A stretch of 64,000 nucleotides of DNA, taken from Nitrosomonas sp. (GTDB lineage Bacteria; Pseudomonadota; Gammaproteobacteria; Burkholderiales; Nitrosomonadaceae). Below are positions 33,713 through 42,594 of this stretch, one piece after another (the first letter of the stretch is position 1; each line of letters begins with the position of its first letter). The position numbers and the translations under genes were made by a program. Location: contig JADJES010000002.1 in NCBI GenBank assembly GCA_016708955.1, forward strand, positions 62,001 through 126,000, written 5' to 3'. The notes under the pieces are model-generated. The model did not search any database, had not been told where the DNA came from, and worked only from the letters and a program-made list of their open reading frames with translations.

Positions 33713-35161
33713 TTAAACGGGCGACTGCAAATGCCAGCCGGTTGCCAGTTGATATTGGTGCGCGACATTCAGCATTTGCGCTTCCCTAAAGTAGTTGCCA
33801 ATGATATGCAAACCAACCGGCCGGTTTTTATCGCCAAAGCCGACCGGGATCGACATGGCCGGCATTCCGGTGAGATTCGCCGCGCTGGTGTAAATGTCCG
33901 ACAAATACATCTGGATCGGATCGCCGCTTTTTTCTCCCAGATTAAAGGCGACGGTAGGGGTGGTGGGCCCCATGATAATGTCGCATTGTTTGTAGGCGTC
34001 GGCAAAATCCTGCGCGATCAGGCGGCGCAGCTTTTGCGCTTTAATATAATAGGCATCGTAATAACCATGCGATAAAACGTAGGTGCCGATCAGAATGCGC
34101 CGTTTCACTTCGGGGCCAAAACCTTCCGCGCGCGATTTGCGGTACATGTCGGCCAGATCGCCGTACGATTTGGCACGATGGCCATAGCGCACGCCGTCAA
34201 ACCGGGATAAATTGCTCGATGCTTCAGCAGGCGCCAGCACATAATAAACGGGGATAGCCAGCGGTGCGTTGGGCAGCGAAACTTCAACGGTTTGCGCGCC
34301 CAGTTTGCGGTATTCATCCAATGCTTTCTCAATTGCGCTTTCGACATCCTTGCTCATGCCTTCGGCAAAATATTCCTTCGGCAGGCCGATGCGCAAGCCA
34401 GCTAACGGTTTTTGCAGATCCCGCGCATAGTCTTCGGTATCACGCTGCAGGCTGGTTGAGTCGCGCGGATCAAACCCGGTCATGACGTTCAGCAGCAGCG
34501 CGAGATCTTCTGCCGATTTGGCCATTGGTCCGCCTTGATCCAAGCTGGAGGCGAAGGCAATCATGCCGTAGCGGGACACCAGTCCGTAGGTCGGTTTGAT
34601 TCCTGAAATGCCGCACAATGCGGCGGGTTGGCGAATGGAGCCGCCGGTATCGGTGCCGGTTGCTGCAGGCGCCAATCTTGCTGCTACTGCACAAGCCGCG
34701 CCGCCTGAGCTGCCGCCAGGTACTGCGGCATGATCCCAAGGATTTTTCACCGGTCCATAAAATGATGTTTCGTTGCTCGACCCCATGGCGAATTCATCCA
34801 TGTTGGTCTTGCCGATATTGATCGCGCCCGCTTGATTGAAACGTTCAATGACTCCGGCATCATACGGTGAGACAAAATTCGACAGCATTTTTGACCCGCA
34901 GGTGGTGAGCCAGCCTTTGGTGCAAAAAATATCTTTCTGCGCAATGGGGATTCCGGTCAACGGGCCTGCTTTTCCGGAAGCGCGCATTTTGTCCGCAGCC
35001 TGCGCTTGCGCAAGACTTAGTTCTTCATTCACTGTAATAAACGCATTGTATTCAGGATTAAGCGCCTTGATGCGTTTGATAAATTCTGTTGTCAGTTCAG
35101 TGCTGGAAATCTTTTTTTCGGCAAGCTGAAGGGAGAGCTGTTTAAGACTGGCATTAAACAT
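33713..35161 (-). CDS. gatA: Asp-tRNA(Asn)/Glu-tRNA(Gln) amidotransferase subunit A
   Basis: 482-residue amidase-signature enzyme that releases ammonia from glutamine for GatB. The catalytic Lys is in IPIAQKDIFC (near residue 77), the amidase signature has VPGGSSGGAACAVAARLAP, and GTDTGGSIRQPA carries the Ser nucleophile. Full length. It lies 47 bases upstream of gatB and 99 bases downstream of gatC. Confidence 0.97.
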   Translation of the reverse strand: MFNASLKQLSLQLAEKKISSTELTTEFIKRIKALNPEYNAFITVNEELSLAQAQAADKMRASGKAGPLTGIPIAQKDIFCTKGWLTTCGSKMLSNFVSPYDAGVIERFNQAGAINIGKTNMDEFAMGSSNETSFYGPVKNPWDHAAVPGGSSGGAACAVAARLAPAATGTDTGGSIRQPAALCGISGIKPTYGLVSRYGMIAFASSLDQGGPMAKSAEDLALLLNVMTGFDPRDSTSLQRDTEDYARDLQKPLAGLRIGLPKEYFAEGMSKDVESAIEKALDEYRKLGAQTVEVSLPNAPLAIPVYYVLAPAEASSNLSRFDGVRYGHRAKSYGDLADMYRKSRAEGFGPEVKRRILIGTYVLSHGYYDAYYIKAQKLRRLIAQDFADAYKQCDIIMGPTTPTVAFNLGEKSGDPIQMYLSDIYTSAANLTGMPAMSIPVGFGDKNRPVGLHIIGNYFREAQMLNVAHQYQLATGWHLQSPV

Positions 35162-35260
35162 GGCATTTACTGATAGAGAAAAATAAAATGTTGCGTATAA
35201 TTATCGTTTTTAAATTCTAAAATAGTTCTTTCGGTTCACTTCGTTGAAGTGGTTTTTAGT

Positions 35261-35548
35261 CTATTCAATAACTTGTGGAACCAGATAGAGACCCGCTTCG
35301 ACTTGTGGCGCTATCGACTGATATAATTCGCGCTGGTCGGTTTCAGTGATCTTATCATCACGTAAACGCTGTACTACACTTTGGGCGTGAGACATGGGTT
35401 CTACTGTTGAGGTATCGACTGCTTGCATGGTTTCAATCAGGTTGAAAATACCGGATAACTGATTCAAAGTTTCTTTTGCTTCATCTTCATCAATCTCAAT
35501 ATAAGCAAGATCAGCTATACGTTTTACATCGCTAACGGACAAAGTCAT
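35261..35548 (-). CDS. gatC: Asp-tRNA(Asn)/Glu-tRNA(Gln) amidotransferase subunit C
   Basis: 95-residue stabilising subunit that wraps around GatA. It begins MTLSVSDVKRIADLAYIEID and carries the conserved VEPMSHAQSVVQRLRDDKIT near residue 50. It is the first gene of the gat group and divergent from mreB; the promoters of both lie in 35549-35677. Confidence 0.95.
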   Translation of the reverse strand: MTLSVSDVKRIADLAYIEIDEDEAKETLNQLSGIFNLIETMQAVDTSTVEPMSHAQSVVQRLRDDKITETDQRELYQSIAPQVEAGLYLVPQVIE

Positions 35549-35677
35549 TTTGTATGGGTAACCTTATATTCAAATAAGTATTAGGGTATCATGCCCGGTT
35601 TAACCGGCGTATTATTTTTTGAAGGTTTTAATTATTATTCGCTCTCATCATTATTACTAATAACGGATTCTGCCACT
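35549..35677. promoter_or_regulatory. Divergent gatC/mreB promoter region
   Basis: The 129-base AT-rich spacer between two outward-facing operons must carry promoters for both. No single strong consensus pair stands out to me. Confidence 0.5.
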
Positions 35678-36736
35678 ATGTTTAATTTCTTGAACAACAA
35701 TATTCTTGGAAGCTATTTCTCAACAGATATGGCGATTGATCTGGGCACGGCGAATACGCTGATTTATGTCCATGGCCAAGGAATCGTGTTGGATGAACCC
35801 TCTGTAGTAGCAATCCGCGAAGAAAGCGGCGCCAATGGCAAGAAAATGATTCAGCAAGTAGGTCTTGCAGCCAAGCAAATGCTAGGCCGCACACCGGGTA
35901 ATATTACGGCCATCCGCCCGATGAAAGACGGTGTGATTGCGGATTTTACCGTGACTGAGCAAATGCTCAAGATGTTTATCCGGAAAGTGAATCCTCCTCG
36001 GTTGTTTTCAGCCAATCCGCGCATTGTGATCTGTGTGCCTTATGGCTCCACGCAAGTGGAGCGCCGTGCCATTCGTGAAGCCGCTTACGGCGCCGGTGCC
36101 CGCACAGTTGAGTTGATAGAAGAGCCTATGGCGGCCGCATTGGGTGCTGATATGCCGGTTGAATCACCTACCGGTTCCATGGTGGTTGATATTGGCGGGG
36201 GCACCACGGAAGTTGGCGTTATCTCGTTAGGCGGTATCGTTTATTCTAATTCCGTGCGCGTGGGCGGGGACAAATTTGACGAAGCAATCATTAACTATAT
36301 CCGCCGCAACTATGGCATGTTAATTGGCGAACCTACTGCAGAAATCATTAAAAAAGAAATTGGCTCGGCTTTTCCAGGTTCTGAAGTGCGCGAAATTGAA
36401 GTGAAAGGCCGCAACCTTGCGGAAGGAATACCGCGTAGCTTCACCATTTCCAGTAATGAGATTCTGGAAGCGCTGGCGGAACCGCTGAACAGCATTGTCA
36501 GTGCGGTTAAATCGGCACTGGAACATACCCCGCCGGAATTGGGTTCGGATATTGCCGACAAAGGCATGGTTATGACCGGTGGCGGCGCTTTGCTGCGAGA
36601 TATTGACCGTTTGTTAATGGAAGAAACCGGTTTATCCGTGATTGTCGCCGATGATCCGCTGACCTGTGTGGTGCGTGGCGCTGGCATTGCTCTGGAAAAC
36701 ATGGATCGGTCGATTGGTATTTTTGCCCGTGACTAA
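35678..36736 (+). CDS. mreB: Rod shape-determining protein MreB
   Basis: Actin-like filament protein (352 residues) that organises cell-wall elongation under the inner membrane. ATP-binding motifs are STDMAIDLGTANTLIYV (phosphate 1), VVDIGGGTTEVGVISLGG (phosphate 2) and MVMTGGGALLRDIDRLL (adenosine). ATG 35678 (MFNFLNNN) gives the normal family start; the open frame upstream is non-coding. It opens the mreBCD-mrdA-rodA-rlpA operon. Confidence 0.97.
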   Translation: MFNFLNNNILGSYFSTDMAIDLGTANTLIYVHGQGIVLDEPSVVAIREESGANGKKMIQQVGLAAKQMLGRTPGNITAIRPMKDGVIADFTVTEQMLKMFIRKVNPPRLFSANPRIVICVPYGSTQVERRAIREAAYGAGARTVELIEEPMAAALGADMPVESPTGSMVVDIGGGTTEVGVISLGGIVYSNSVRVGGDKFDEAIINYIRRNYGMLIGEPTAEIIKKEIGSAFPGSEVREIEVKGRNLAEGIPRSFTISSNEILEALAEPLNSIVSAVKSALEHTPPELGSDIADKGMVMTGGGALLRDIDRLLMEETGLSVIVADDPLTCVVRGAGIALENMDRSIGIFARD

Positions 36737-36815
36737 ACAAATTGAACCATTAATCATTTTTCTTATTTTATATACTGAATCAGAAACAAAACTAGATTCT
36801 TAAATACTGGACGTA

Positions 36816-37706
36816 ATGGAAACAGCACCTCAGTTTTTCAGACATGGCCCAGGTCCGTTTGCGCGGCTGTTTGTATTCGCTTTGTTGTCCTGTTTACTCA
36901 TTGCTGAAGATGTACGTTTCCAATATTTTCCGCAATTGCGTCAGGCTATTGGTGTAATTATTTTTCCATTGCAGAAGATTGCCTATATCCCAGCCAATAT
37001 TTATGATCAAGTGGAGGAATTTATTGCCAGTTTCAACTTACTGGAAGAAAACATAAAACTGAGGCAGATCTATCTCGAGAACCGGGAACAATTGCTAAAA
37101 TTAGCCTCGCTGGAAGCTGAGAATATTCATTTGCGCAATTTGCTTGGAGCGGTGCAACACATTGAAACTAAAACAAGAACCAAGGCAGTTCTGGCTAAAA
37201 TATTGTATACCCCGCGCGATCCGTTCAATCATAAAATTATCCTGAATAAAGGCAGTCAACATCATATTCAACTCGGCCAAGCTGTCATTGATGATAAAGG
37301 CATTGTTGGGCAAGTTACGCAGTTATATCCTTGGTCATCCGAAGTTACACTGTTGACCGACAAAGATCACTCCGTTCCGGTGCAAGTTGTCCGTAACAGT
37401 TTGCGCTCGGTCGTGTCAGGTACCGGTAAAAATGATCAACTGGAATTGCGTTATCTATCGGTGAATACTGATATTCAGCGAGGCGACCAGTTGGTCACTT
37501 CCGGAATCGGCGGGGTTTATCCGCCCGGTATTCCTGTTGCGACAGTATTGCGAATTGAACGAGACCCTACGGGTGATTTTGCACAGATTATCAGTACACC
37601 GGTTGCCGGCGTGGACCGGAACCGGCAGGTTTTAATCCTGTCCCTGATACAACCGGATTCCGATGATGCTTCAGAGGCGCTTGAAATTGAATCCGGAAAG
37701 AACTAA
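36816..37706 (+). CDS. mreC: Rod shape-determining protein MreC
   Basis: 296-residue bitopic protein of the elongasome. It has one N-terminal membrane segment (LFVFALLSCLLIAEDVRF), a coiled coil (about residues 65-110, NLLEENIKLRQIYLENREQLLKLASLEAEN) and two periplasmic beta-barrel domains with VTLLTDKDHSVPVQVVRNSLRSVVSGTG and TSGIGGVYPPGIPVATV. It links MreB filaments to PBP2. It overlaps the start of mreD. Confidence 0.95.
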   Translation: METAPQFFRHGPGPFARLFVFALLSCLLIAEDVRFQYFPQLRQAIGVIIFPLQKIAYIPANIYDQVEEFIASFNLLEENIKLRQIYLENREQLLKLASLEAENIHLRNLLGAVQHIETKTRTKAVLAKILYTPRDPFNHKIILNKGSQHHIQLGQAVIDDKGIVGQVTQLYPWSSEVTLLTDKDHSVPVQVVRNSLRSVVSGTGKNDQLELRYLSVNTDIQRGDQLVTSGIGGVYPPGIPVATVLRIERDPTGDFAQIISTPVAGVDRNRQVLILSLIQPDSDDASEALEIESGKN

Positions 37707-38238
37707 AGACGACAGGTCAAATAAGGATAATTACTTTGGACAGGATGTGTATGTTTCTGCCAGTAATTGGTTTATTGCGGCAAGTTTGGTTATGGCTTTG
37801 ATTCTAAATTTCCTGCCATTGCAAGGGGATATATTAATATTTCGCCCAGATTTCGTAGCGATTGCAATAGCCTATTGGAACATTAATCACCCGCATAAAA
37901 TGGGAATGAGTGTGGCTTTCGGCATGGGATTACTGATGGATGCCGGAAACACCGGTATATTGGGGCAGCATGCTTTAGCTTATTGTGTCATTGTTTACCT
38001 TACATTAATTTTCGGGCGGCGATTACGGTTATTTAATTCGATGCAACAAGCCCCTCAGGTTGGTTTGATATTATTGATCATGCAGACAGTCATTGTTCTG
38101 GTTGCAATCTCAGGCGGCTCAGCATTACCCGATGGATATTATTTTCTTGCGGCGGTATCGGGTACCTTGCTTTGGGCGCCCGGTTCTTTCCTATTGTCGA
38201 TGCTCTTGAAACAAAAATCAGATCCCGATGCGTTATGA
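37663..38238 (+). CDS. mreD: Rod shape-determining protein MreD
   Basis: Small hydrophobic inner-membrane protein of the elongasome, 191 codons with about five transmembrane helices. The conserved region is RPDFVAIAIAYWNINHPHKMGMSVAFGMGLLMDAGNTGILGQHALAY. The start is uncertain: 37663 overlaps mreC by 44 bases and a later TTG or GTG would shorten the cytoplasmic N-terminus. Its stop overlaps the mrdA start (ATGA). Confidence 0.9.
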   Translation: MMLQRRLKLNPERTKDDRSNKDNYFGQDVYVSASNWFIAASLVMALILNFLPLQGDILIFRPDFVAIAIAYWNINHPHKMGMSVAFGMGLLMDAGNTGILGQHALAYCVIVYLTLIFGRRLRLFNSMQQAPQVGLILLIMQTVIVLVAISGGSALPDGYYFLAAVSGTLLWAPGSFLLSMLLKQKSDPDAL

Positions 38239-40133
38239 AACGGCATGTAGAACTGCGAAATCATCCTGTCGAATTACATAAATTCCGTTTTCGTCTCGCC
38301 GTTAGCGCTTGTTTTGTACTTGTTCTTTTCTTGATACTCTATGTGCGTTTCTATTATTTGCAGGTTTCTCAACAAGAACACTATCACACGCTGGCGGAAG
38401 CAAATCGTATTTCCATTTCACCGCTGGTTCCCAATCGCGGCTTGATTTATGACCGCAATGGCAGGGCTCTGGCGCAGAACTATTCAGCCTACACGTTAGA
38501 AGTTATCCCCAGTAAAATCCAGAATCTTGAATCGACACTGGATGAGCTGGCGACAATTATTGAAATAACAGCCACTGACCGTCAGCGGTTCAAGAAGTTG
38601 CTGAAGGAAAGTAAGCGATTTAATAGCTTGCCGATTCGCAGCCGTTTAACGGATGTGGAAATCGCAACCTTTGCGGCTAATCGTTACCGTTTTCCTGGCA
38701 TTGAAATCAAGGCGCGTGTGCTGCGTCAATATCCGGAAAAAGAAGTCGTATCGCATATCATCGGCTATATCAGCCGTATCAATGATCAAGATCTTGAGCA
38801 ACTTGAACGCAATGAAGAGCTCAATAATTATCGAGGTTCTCAGCATATTGGAAAAATTGGCATTGAACAGAGTTATGAGAAGCAATTGCATGGCGTTACT
38901 GGTTTCGAGGAAGTAGAAACCGACGCAGCAGGCCGCTCCATTCGCGTTCTGTCACGTACACCATCCATTCCTGGTAATAATTTGATCCTTTCGATCGATC
39001 TCGGGTTGCAGGAAGCTGCAGAAAAAGCTTTTGGCGAGCGCCGTGGCGCATTGGTTGCATTGGATCCGAATAACGGCGAGGTGCTTGCTTTTGTCAGCAA
39101 GCCAGGCTATGACAATAATCTGTTTATCGGTGGGATTGATCAGGAAAACTGGAACCTGTTGAACAATTCGATAGATAGGCCACTGAACAACCGGGCATTA
39201 CGGGGTGTTTATCCGCCTGGATCAACCTTTAAACCTTTTATGGCATTAGCGGCGCTTGAGCTTGGGAAACGTACGCCGGAATATAGTATGAGCGATCCCG
39301 GATACTTTTCATTGCCTGGTGTAGAGCGCCGCTATCGCGATTGGAAACCGGGTGGTCATGGTAGAGTTGATTTGCACAAATCATTAGTTGTTTCATGTGA
39401 TACCTATTATTACAGTCTTGCCAATGATCTGGGAATAGACAATATACACAACTTCATCGGTCAATTTGGATTGGGTAAGAAAACAGGTATTGATATAGAA
39501 GGTGAGGTTTCCGGGCTTCTGCCATCGTCTGCCTGGAAAATGAGTCAACATAAGCAAAAGTGGTATGCCGGAGATACCATTTCTGTTGCAATCGGTCAGG
39601 GCTATAATCTGACCACACCGTTGCAGCTTGCTTTTGCCACTATGATCATCGCAAATAATGGCAAAGCTTATCTTCCCCGCCTGGTAAAACAAATACAAAA
39701 CAGTGAGACCGGGGACGTCGAGGATATTCCCGGAAAGCTGCTCTACAGTCTGAATTTGAAGCCCAGAAATCTTGAAATAGTCAAAAGTGCATTGGTTGAT
39801 GTCACCCGCCCTGGCGGTACAGCTGCAAAAGCCGCTATCAACGCAAGTTATACCTTTGCAGGTAAAACCGGTACATCACAAGTGATCGGCATTAAGCAGG
39901 GCGAACGTTACAATGAAAAAACTATTAATGAGCGTCACCGTGACCATGCCATGTTTATCGCTTATGCGCCAGCAGATAACCCTAAAATTGCTTTGGCGGT
40001 ACTGGTTGAGAATACTGGAACCGGCGGTTCAACCGCAGCACCTATCGCCAGACAAGTATTTGATTATTATTTATTAGGGAAATTGCCTGAAGCGGCTGTT
40101 GCAAAATTGCCGGGAAGAACCTGCATGCTCTAG
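38235..40133 (+). CDS. mrdA: Penicillin-binding protein 2 (elongation transpeptidase)
   Basis: Class B PBP of 632 residues that cross-links peptidoglycan during rod elongation. It has one N-terminal membrane anchor (FRLAVSACFVLVLFLILYVRFYYLQV), a dimerisation domain, and a transpeptidase domain with active Ser in YPPGSTFKP (near residue 335), SxN-type motif SCD and KTG in FAGKTGTSQV. ATG 38235 overlaps the mreD stop. Its stop codon TAG at 40131 coincides with the first bases of a family A repeat, so the last residues may have been altered by that insertion. Confidence 0.95.
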   Translation: MKRHVELRNHPVELHKFRFRLAVSACFVLVLFLILYVRFYYLQVSQQEHYHTLAEANRISISPLVPNRGLIYDRNGRALAQNYSAYTLEVIPSKIQNLESTLDELATIIEITATDRQRFKKLLKESKRFNSLPIRSRLTDVEIATFAANRYRFPGIEIKARVLRQYPEKEVVSHIIGYISRINDQDLEQLERNEELNNYRGSQHIGKIGIEQSYEKQLHGVTGFEEVETDAAGRSIRVLSRTPSIPGNNLILSIDLGLQEAAEKAFGERRGALVALDPNNGEVLAFVSKPGYDNNLFIGGIDQENWNLLNNSIDRPLNNRALRGVYPPGSTFKPFMALAALELGKRTPEYSMSDPGYFSLPGVERRYRDWKPGGHGRVDLHKSLVVSCDTYYYSLANDLGIDNIHNFIGQFGLGKKTGIDIEGEVSGLLPSSAWKMSQHKQKWYAGDTISVAIGQGYNLTTPLQLAFATMIIANNGKAYLPRLVKQIQNSETGDVEDIPGKLLYSLNLKPRNLEIVKSALVDVTRPGGTAAKAAINASYTFAGKTGTSQVIGIKQGERYNEKTINERHRDHAMFIAYAPADNPKIALAVLVENTGTGGSTAAPIARQVFDYYLLGKLPEAAVAKLPGRTCML

Positions 40134-40210
40134 CAGGCTGTTGAGGCGCGCGGGGAAAATCAATGCTCTTCGTTTTGCGCGCCTCGAAAACGTTTTTCAA
40201 CGGCCTGCTA
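40131..40210. repeat. 80-bp inverted-repeat element, family A-like, short copy 3
   Basis: The ends read TAGCAGGCTGTTGA and TTTTTCAACGGCCTGCTA, matching the ends of the 148-bp family A elements, with a different and shorter core (GGCGCGC...GCGCGCC). It lies in the mrdA-rodA spacer. Confidence 0.8.
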
Positions 40211-40273
40211 AAGGGTAGGGTTGGCGATTGGTTAAACAATCCATTAAACGATGACAGTTGACTAAATCTAAGC

Positions 40274-41374
40274 ATGATAGAAATTAAAAAAATCTGGCAC
40301 TATCTCACACGCTACATGGATAGTTTTCTGTTGATCGGAATACTTATATTAATGGCTGTGGGGTTGATTGTGCTCTACAGTGCCACAGGCGCAAATATGA
40401 GTAGAGTCAGTAATCAAATCATCAACATGCTGGTGGCCTTGGTGATCATGTGGCTGGTTGCCAATATTCCTTTGCAACAAATCATGCGTCTGGCACTACC
40501 TATGTATATAGTGGGACTCGTCTTGTTGATCGGTGTTGCCTTGTTTGGAGAAATCAACAATGGCGCGAGGCGCTGGCTCAATATCGGAGTAACAAGAATT
40601 CAACCATCCGAATTGATGAAGATTGCCATACCGCTAATGATGGCTTGGTATTTCGACAAACACGAAATCACCTTACGTTTAAAAGATTATCTTGGTGCAA
40701 CGGTACTGTTAATGTTGCCGGTTTTGTTGATTCTGCGGCAACCGGACTTGGGTACCGCATTATTAATTACGGCCAGCGGTTTTTATGTATTATTTTTGGC
40801 TGGATTGTCATGGCGCATTATTGCTGGATTGGTGATAGCGGCAGCGGCTAGCCTGCCGGTATTTTGGTCGATCATGCATGATTACCAGCGACGGCGTATT
40901 ATGACATTGCTTGATCCTTCACAAGATCCACTCGGTGCTGGTTATCACACCATACAATCAACCATCGCGATTGGTTCTGGTGGTATTGTCGGTAAAGGCT
41001 GGCAAAATGGCACACAAGCGCAATTGGATTTTTTACCGGAACAGAGCACTGATTTTATTTTTGCAGTTTTTTCCGAAGAGTTCGGCCTCATTGGTAATAC
41101 CATACTATTATTCCTATATTTAATAGTCATTGCGCGCTGCATGGTGATTACGGTCAATGCCTCGACACAGTTTACTCGCTTGATTGCTGGATCAATTACA
41201 CTGACTTTCTTTACGTACATTTTTGTTAACATGGGAATGGTTAGTGGTATCCTTCCAATTGTAGGCGTTCCGCTTCCACTCATCAGCTATGGGGGTACAT
41301 CCATGGTGACAATGTTGCTTGGTTTTGGTATTTTGATGAGTATTCAGACACATCCTAAACTAGTTAAAACATGA
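40274..41374 (+). CDS. rodA: Peptidoglycan glycosyltransferase RodA
   Basis: SEDS-family polymerase of 366 residues with ten hydrophobic segments. Family hallmarks are NNGARRWLNIGVTRIQPSELMKIAIPLMMAWYF, RQPDLGTALLI and the C-terminal PLPLISYGGTSMVTMLLGFGILMSI. It polymerises glycan strands together with PBP2 encoded upstream. Its stop overlaps the rlpA start (ATGA). Confidence 0.96.
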   Translation: MIEIKKIWHYLTRYMDSFLLIGILILMAVGLIVLYSATGANMSRVSNQIINMLVALVIMWLVANIPLQQIMRLALPMYIVGLVLLIGVALFGEINNGARRWLNIGVTRIQPSELMKIAIPLMMAWYFDKHEITLRLKDYLGATVLLMLPVLLILRQPDLGTALLITASGFYVLFLAGLSWRIIAGLVIAAAASLPVFWSIMHDYQRRRIMTLLDPSQDPLGAGYHTIQSTIAIGSGGIVGKGWQNGTQAQLDFLPEQSTDFIFAVFSEEFGLIGNTILLFLYLIVIARCMVITVNASTQFTRLIAGSITLTFFTYIFVNMGMVSGILPIVGVPLPLISYGGTSMVTMLLGFGILMSIQTHPKLVKT

Positions 41375-42336
41375 CAAACACTAATTCCGCGTTCCAAAAA
41401 GCTTGTAACTATTTGTCTATATTATCGACACCGGTTAATGGATTGGCATCGGCAATGGTCTTTGCTTTGTTAGCGGCTTGCAGCAGCACGCCGCAATACA
41501 CAGGCGCGCTGTCGCAAAAAGACGTACCTTCTGCTTCACTTTCTCACCCAGGGCCAAGTCCGGTAGCTAGAAAAGGAGGAGGATATTATCTGGATGATGG
41601 TCCAGGAGATAATCCGCCGCCCGATCTGCATTTGGTTCCAGACGCCATACCCAGAGCTGAATCGCTGCGACCAGCCAATATGCAGCCATATGTTGCACTA
41701 GGGAAAAATTTTAAACCCATGACTGAACTTCGTCCCTATAAAGAACGTGGAACCGCTTCATGGTATGGCCGACGCTATCATGGAAACAATACGGCATCGG
41801 GGGAGGTTTATGACATGTATGCAATGACAGCGGCTCACCCGACGTTGCCGTTACCCAGCTATGTCCGGGTTACCAATTTGGAGAATGGCAAGTCAGTGAT
41901 TGTGCGTCTGAATGATCGCGGACCATTTCTATCCAATCGCTTAATCGATCTTTCTTACACGGCGGCGTATAAACTGGGAATACTGGCTGGTGGCAGTGGC
42001 CGGGTTGAGGTTGAAAGCATATTGCCTGGTGAGGGTGACACGGTCAGACTGGCTGTTTCCAAACCATCGGCATCGTTGCCCGTTGCAGATAGTAATACGG
42101 AAATGAATATGGTTTATCTGCAACTGGGTGCATTTGGCTCATCGGATAATGCACATAATTTTCTGACACAGGTACGGAAGAAACTTCCGTGGCTCAACGA
42201 TACGGTCAGTATTACCCAGAATAATGGGTTGTACAAAATTCACGCAGGTCCCTACCCAGATCAGGTTGTTGCTCAGCTGGCAGCTAACACGATTACGCAA
42301 CAGCTTGCGATAAAGCCGGTGTTGGTGATCGACTAG
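41371..42336 (+). CDS. rlpA: Septal ring lytic transglycosylase RlpA
   Basis: 321-residue outer-membrane lipoprotein. A long N-terminal region ends in a lipobox LLAACSS (Cys near residue 35). A double-psi beta-barrel domain follows (GTASWYGRRYHGNNTASGEVYDMYAMTAAHPTLP...VRLNDRGPF, about residues 125-205) with the catalytic Glu and Asp type residues, and a SPOR domain (about residues 245-320) that binds denuded glycans. In some relatives RlpA cleaves naked peptidoglycan at septa. Confidence 0.93.
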   Translation: MTNTNSAFQKACNYLSILSTPVNGLASAMVFALLAACSSTPQYTGALSQKDVPSASLSHPGPSPVARKGGGYYLDDGPGDNPPPDLHLVPDAIPRAESLRPANMQPYVALGKNFKPMTELRPYKERGTASWYGRRYHGNNTASGEVYDMYAMTAAHPTLPLPSYVRVTNLENGKSVIVRLNDRGPFLSNRLIDLSYTAAYKLGILAGGSGRVEVESILPGEGDTVRLAVSKPSASLPVADSNTEMNMVYLQLGAFGSSDNAHNFLTQVRKKLPWLNDTVSITQNNGLYKIHAGPYPDQVVAQLAANTITQQLAIKPVLVID

Positions 42337-42349
42337 ATAGAATAAAAAA

Positions 42350-42375
42350 AATCCCTATTGCAAGCAATAGGGATT
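42350..42375. terminator. Bidirectional terminator between rlpA and the HK gene
   Basis: AATCCCTATTG (42350-42360), loop CAAG, CAATAGGGATT (42365-42375): an 11-bp perfect stem. An A-run lies on the left side, so read on the minus strand it is followed by T residues, a strong intrinsic terminator for the kinase operon; it also closes the rlpA transcript 13 bases after its stop. Confidence 0.85.
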
Positions 42376-42594
42376 AAAGGGCCTCGTCATAAAATCATTC
42401 ATCACAATCAGCAGGTCAAATGTAAAACATCTTCCTCAGTAAAGGCATCACTACATTTTTACATTCCGGCTTCGATATTCCCGATCGATTGCGATCACAT
42501 GATTTCAAGTTTAATACCTACTGAGAATTTTGAAGATGAAAACAGAGAGGGAATATACCGCTATATCTAAAGTATGCCTGTGACTTTTAGCACA

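Noticed and set aside
35220..35258. Hairpin CACTTC...GAAGTG between gatC and gatA as a terminator
   Set aside because: The stem is only 6 bp and the T-run is on the strand opposite to gat transcription.
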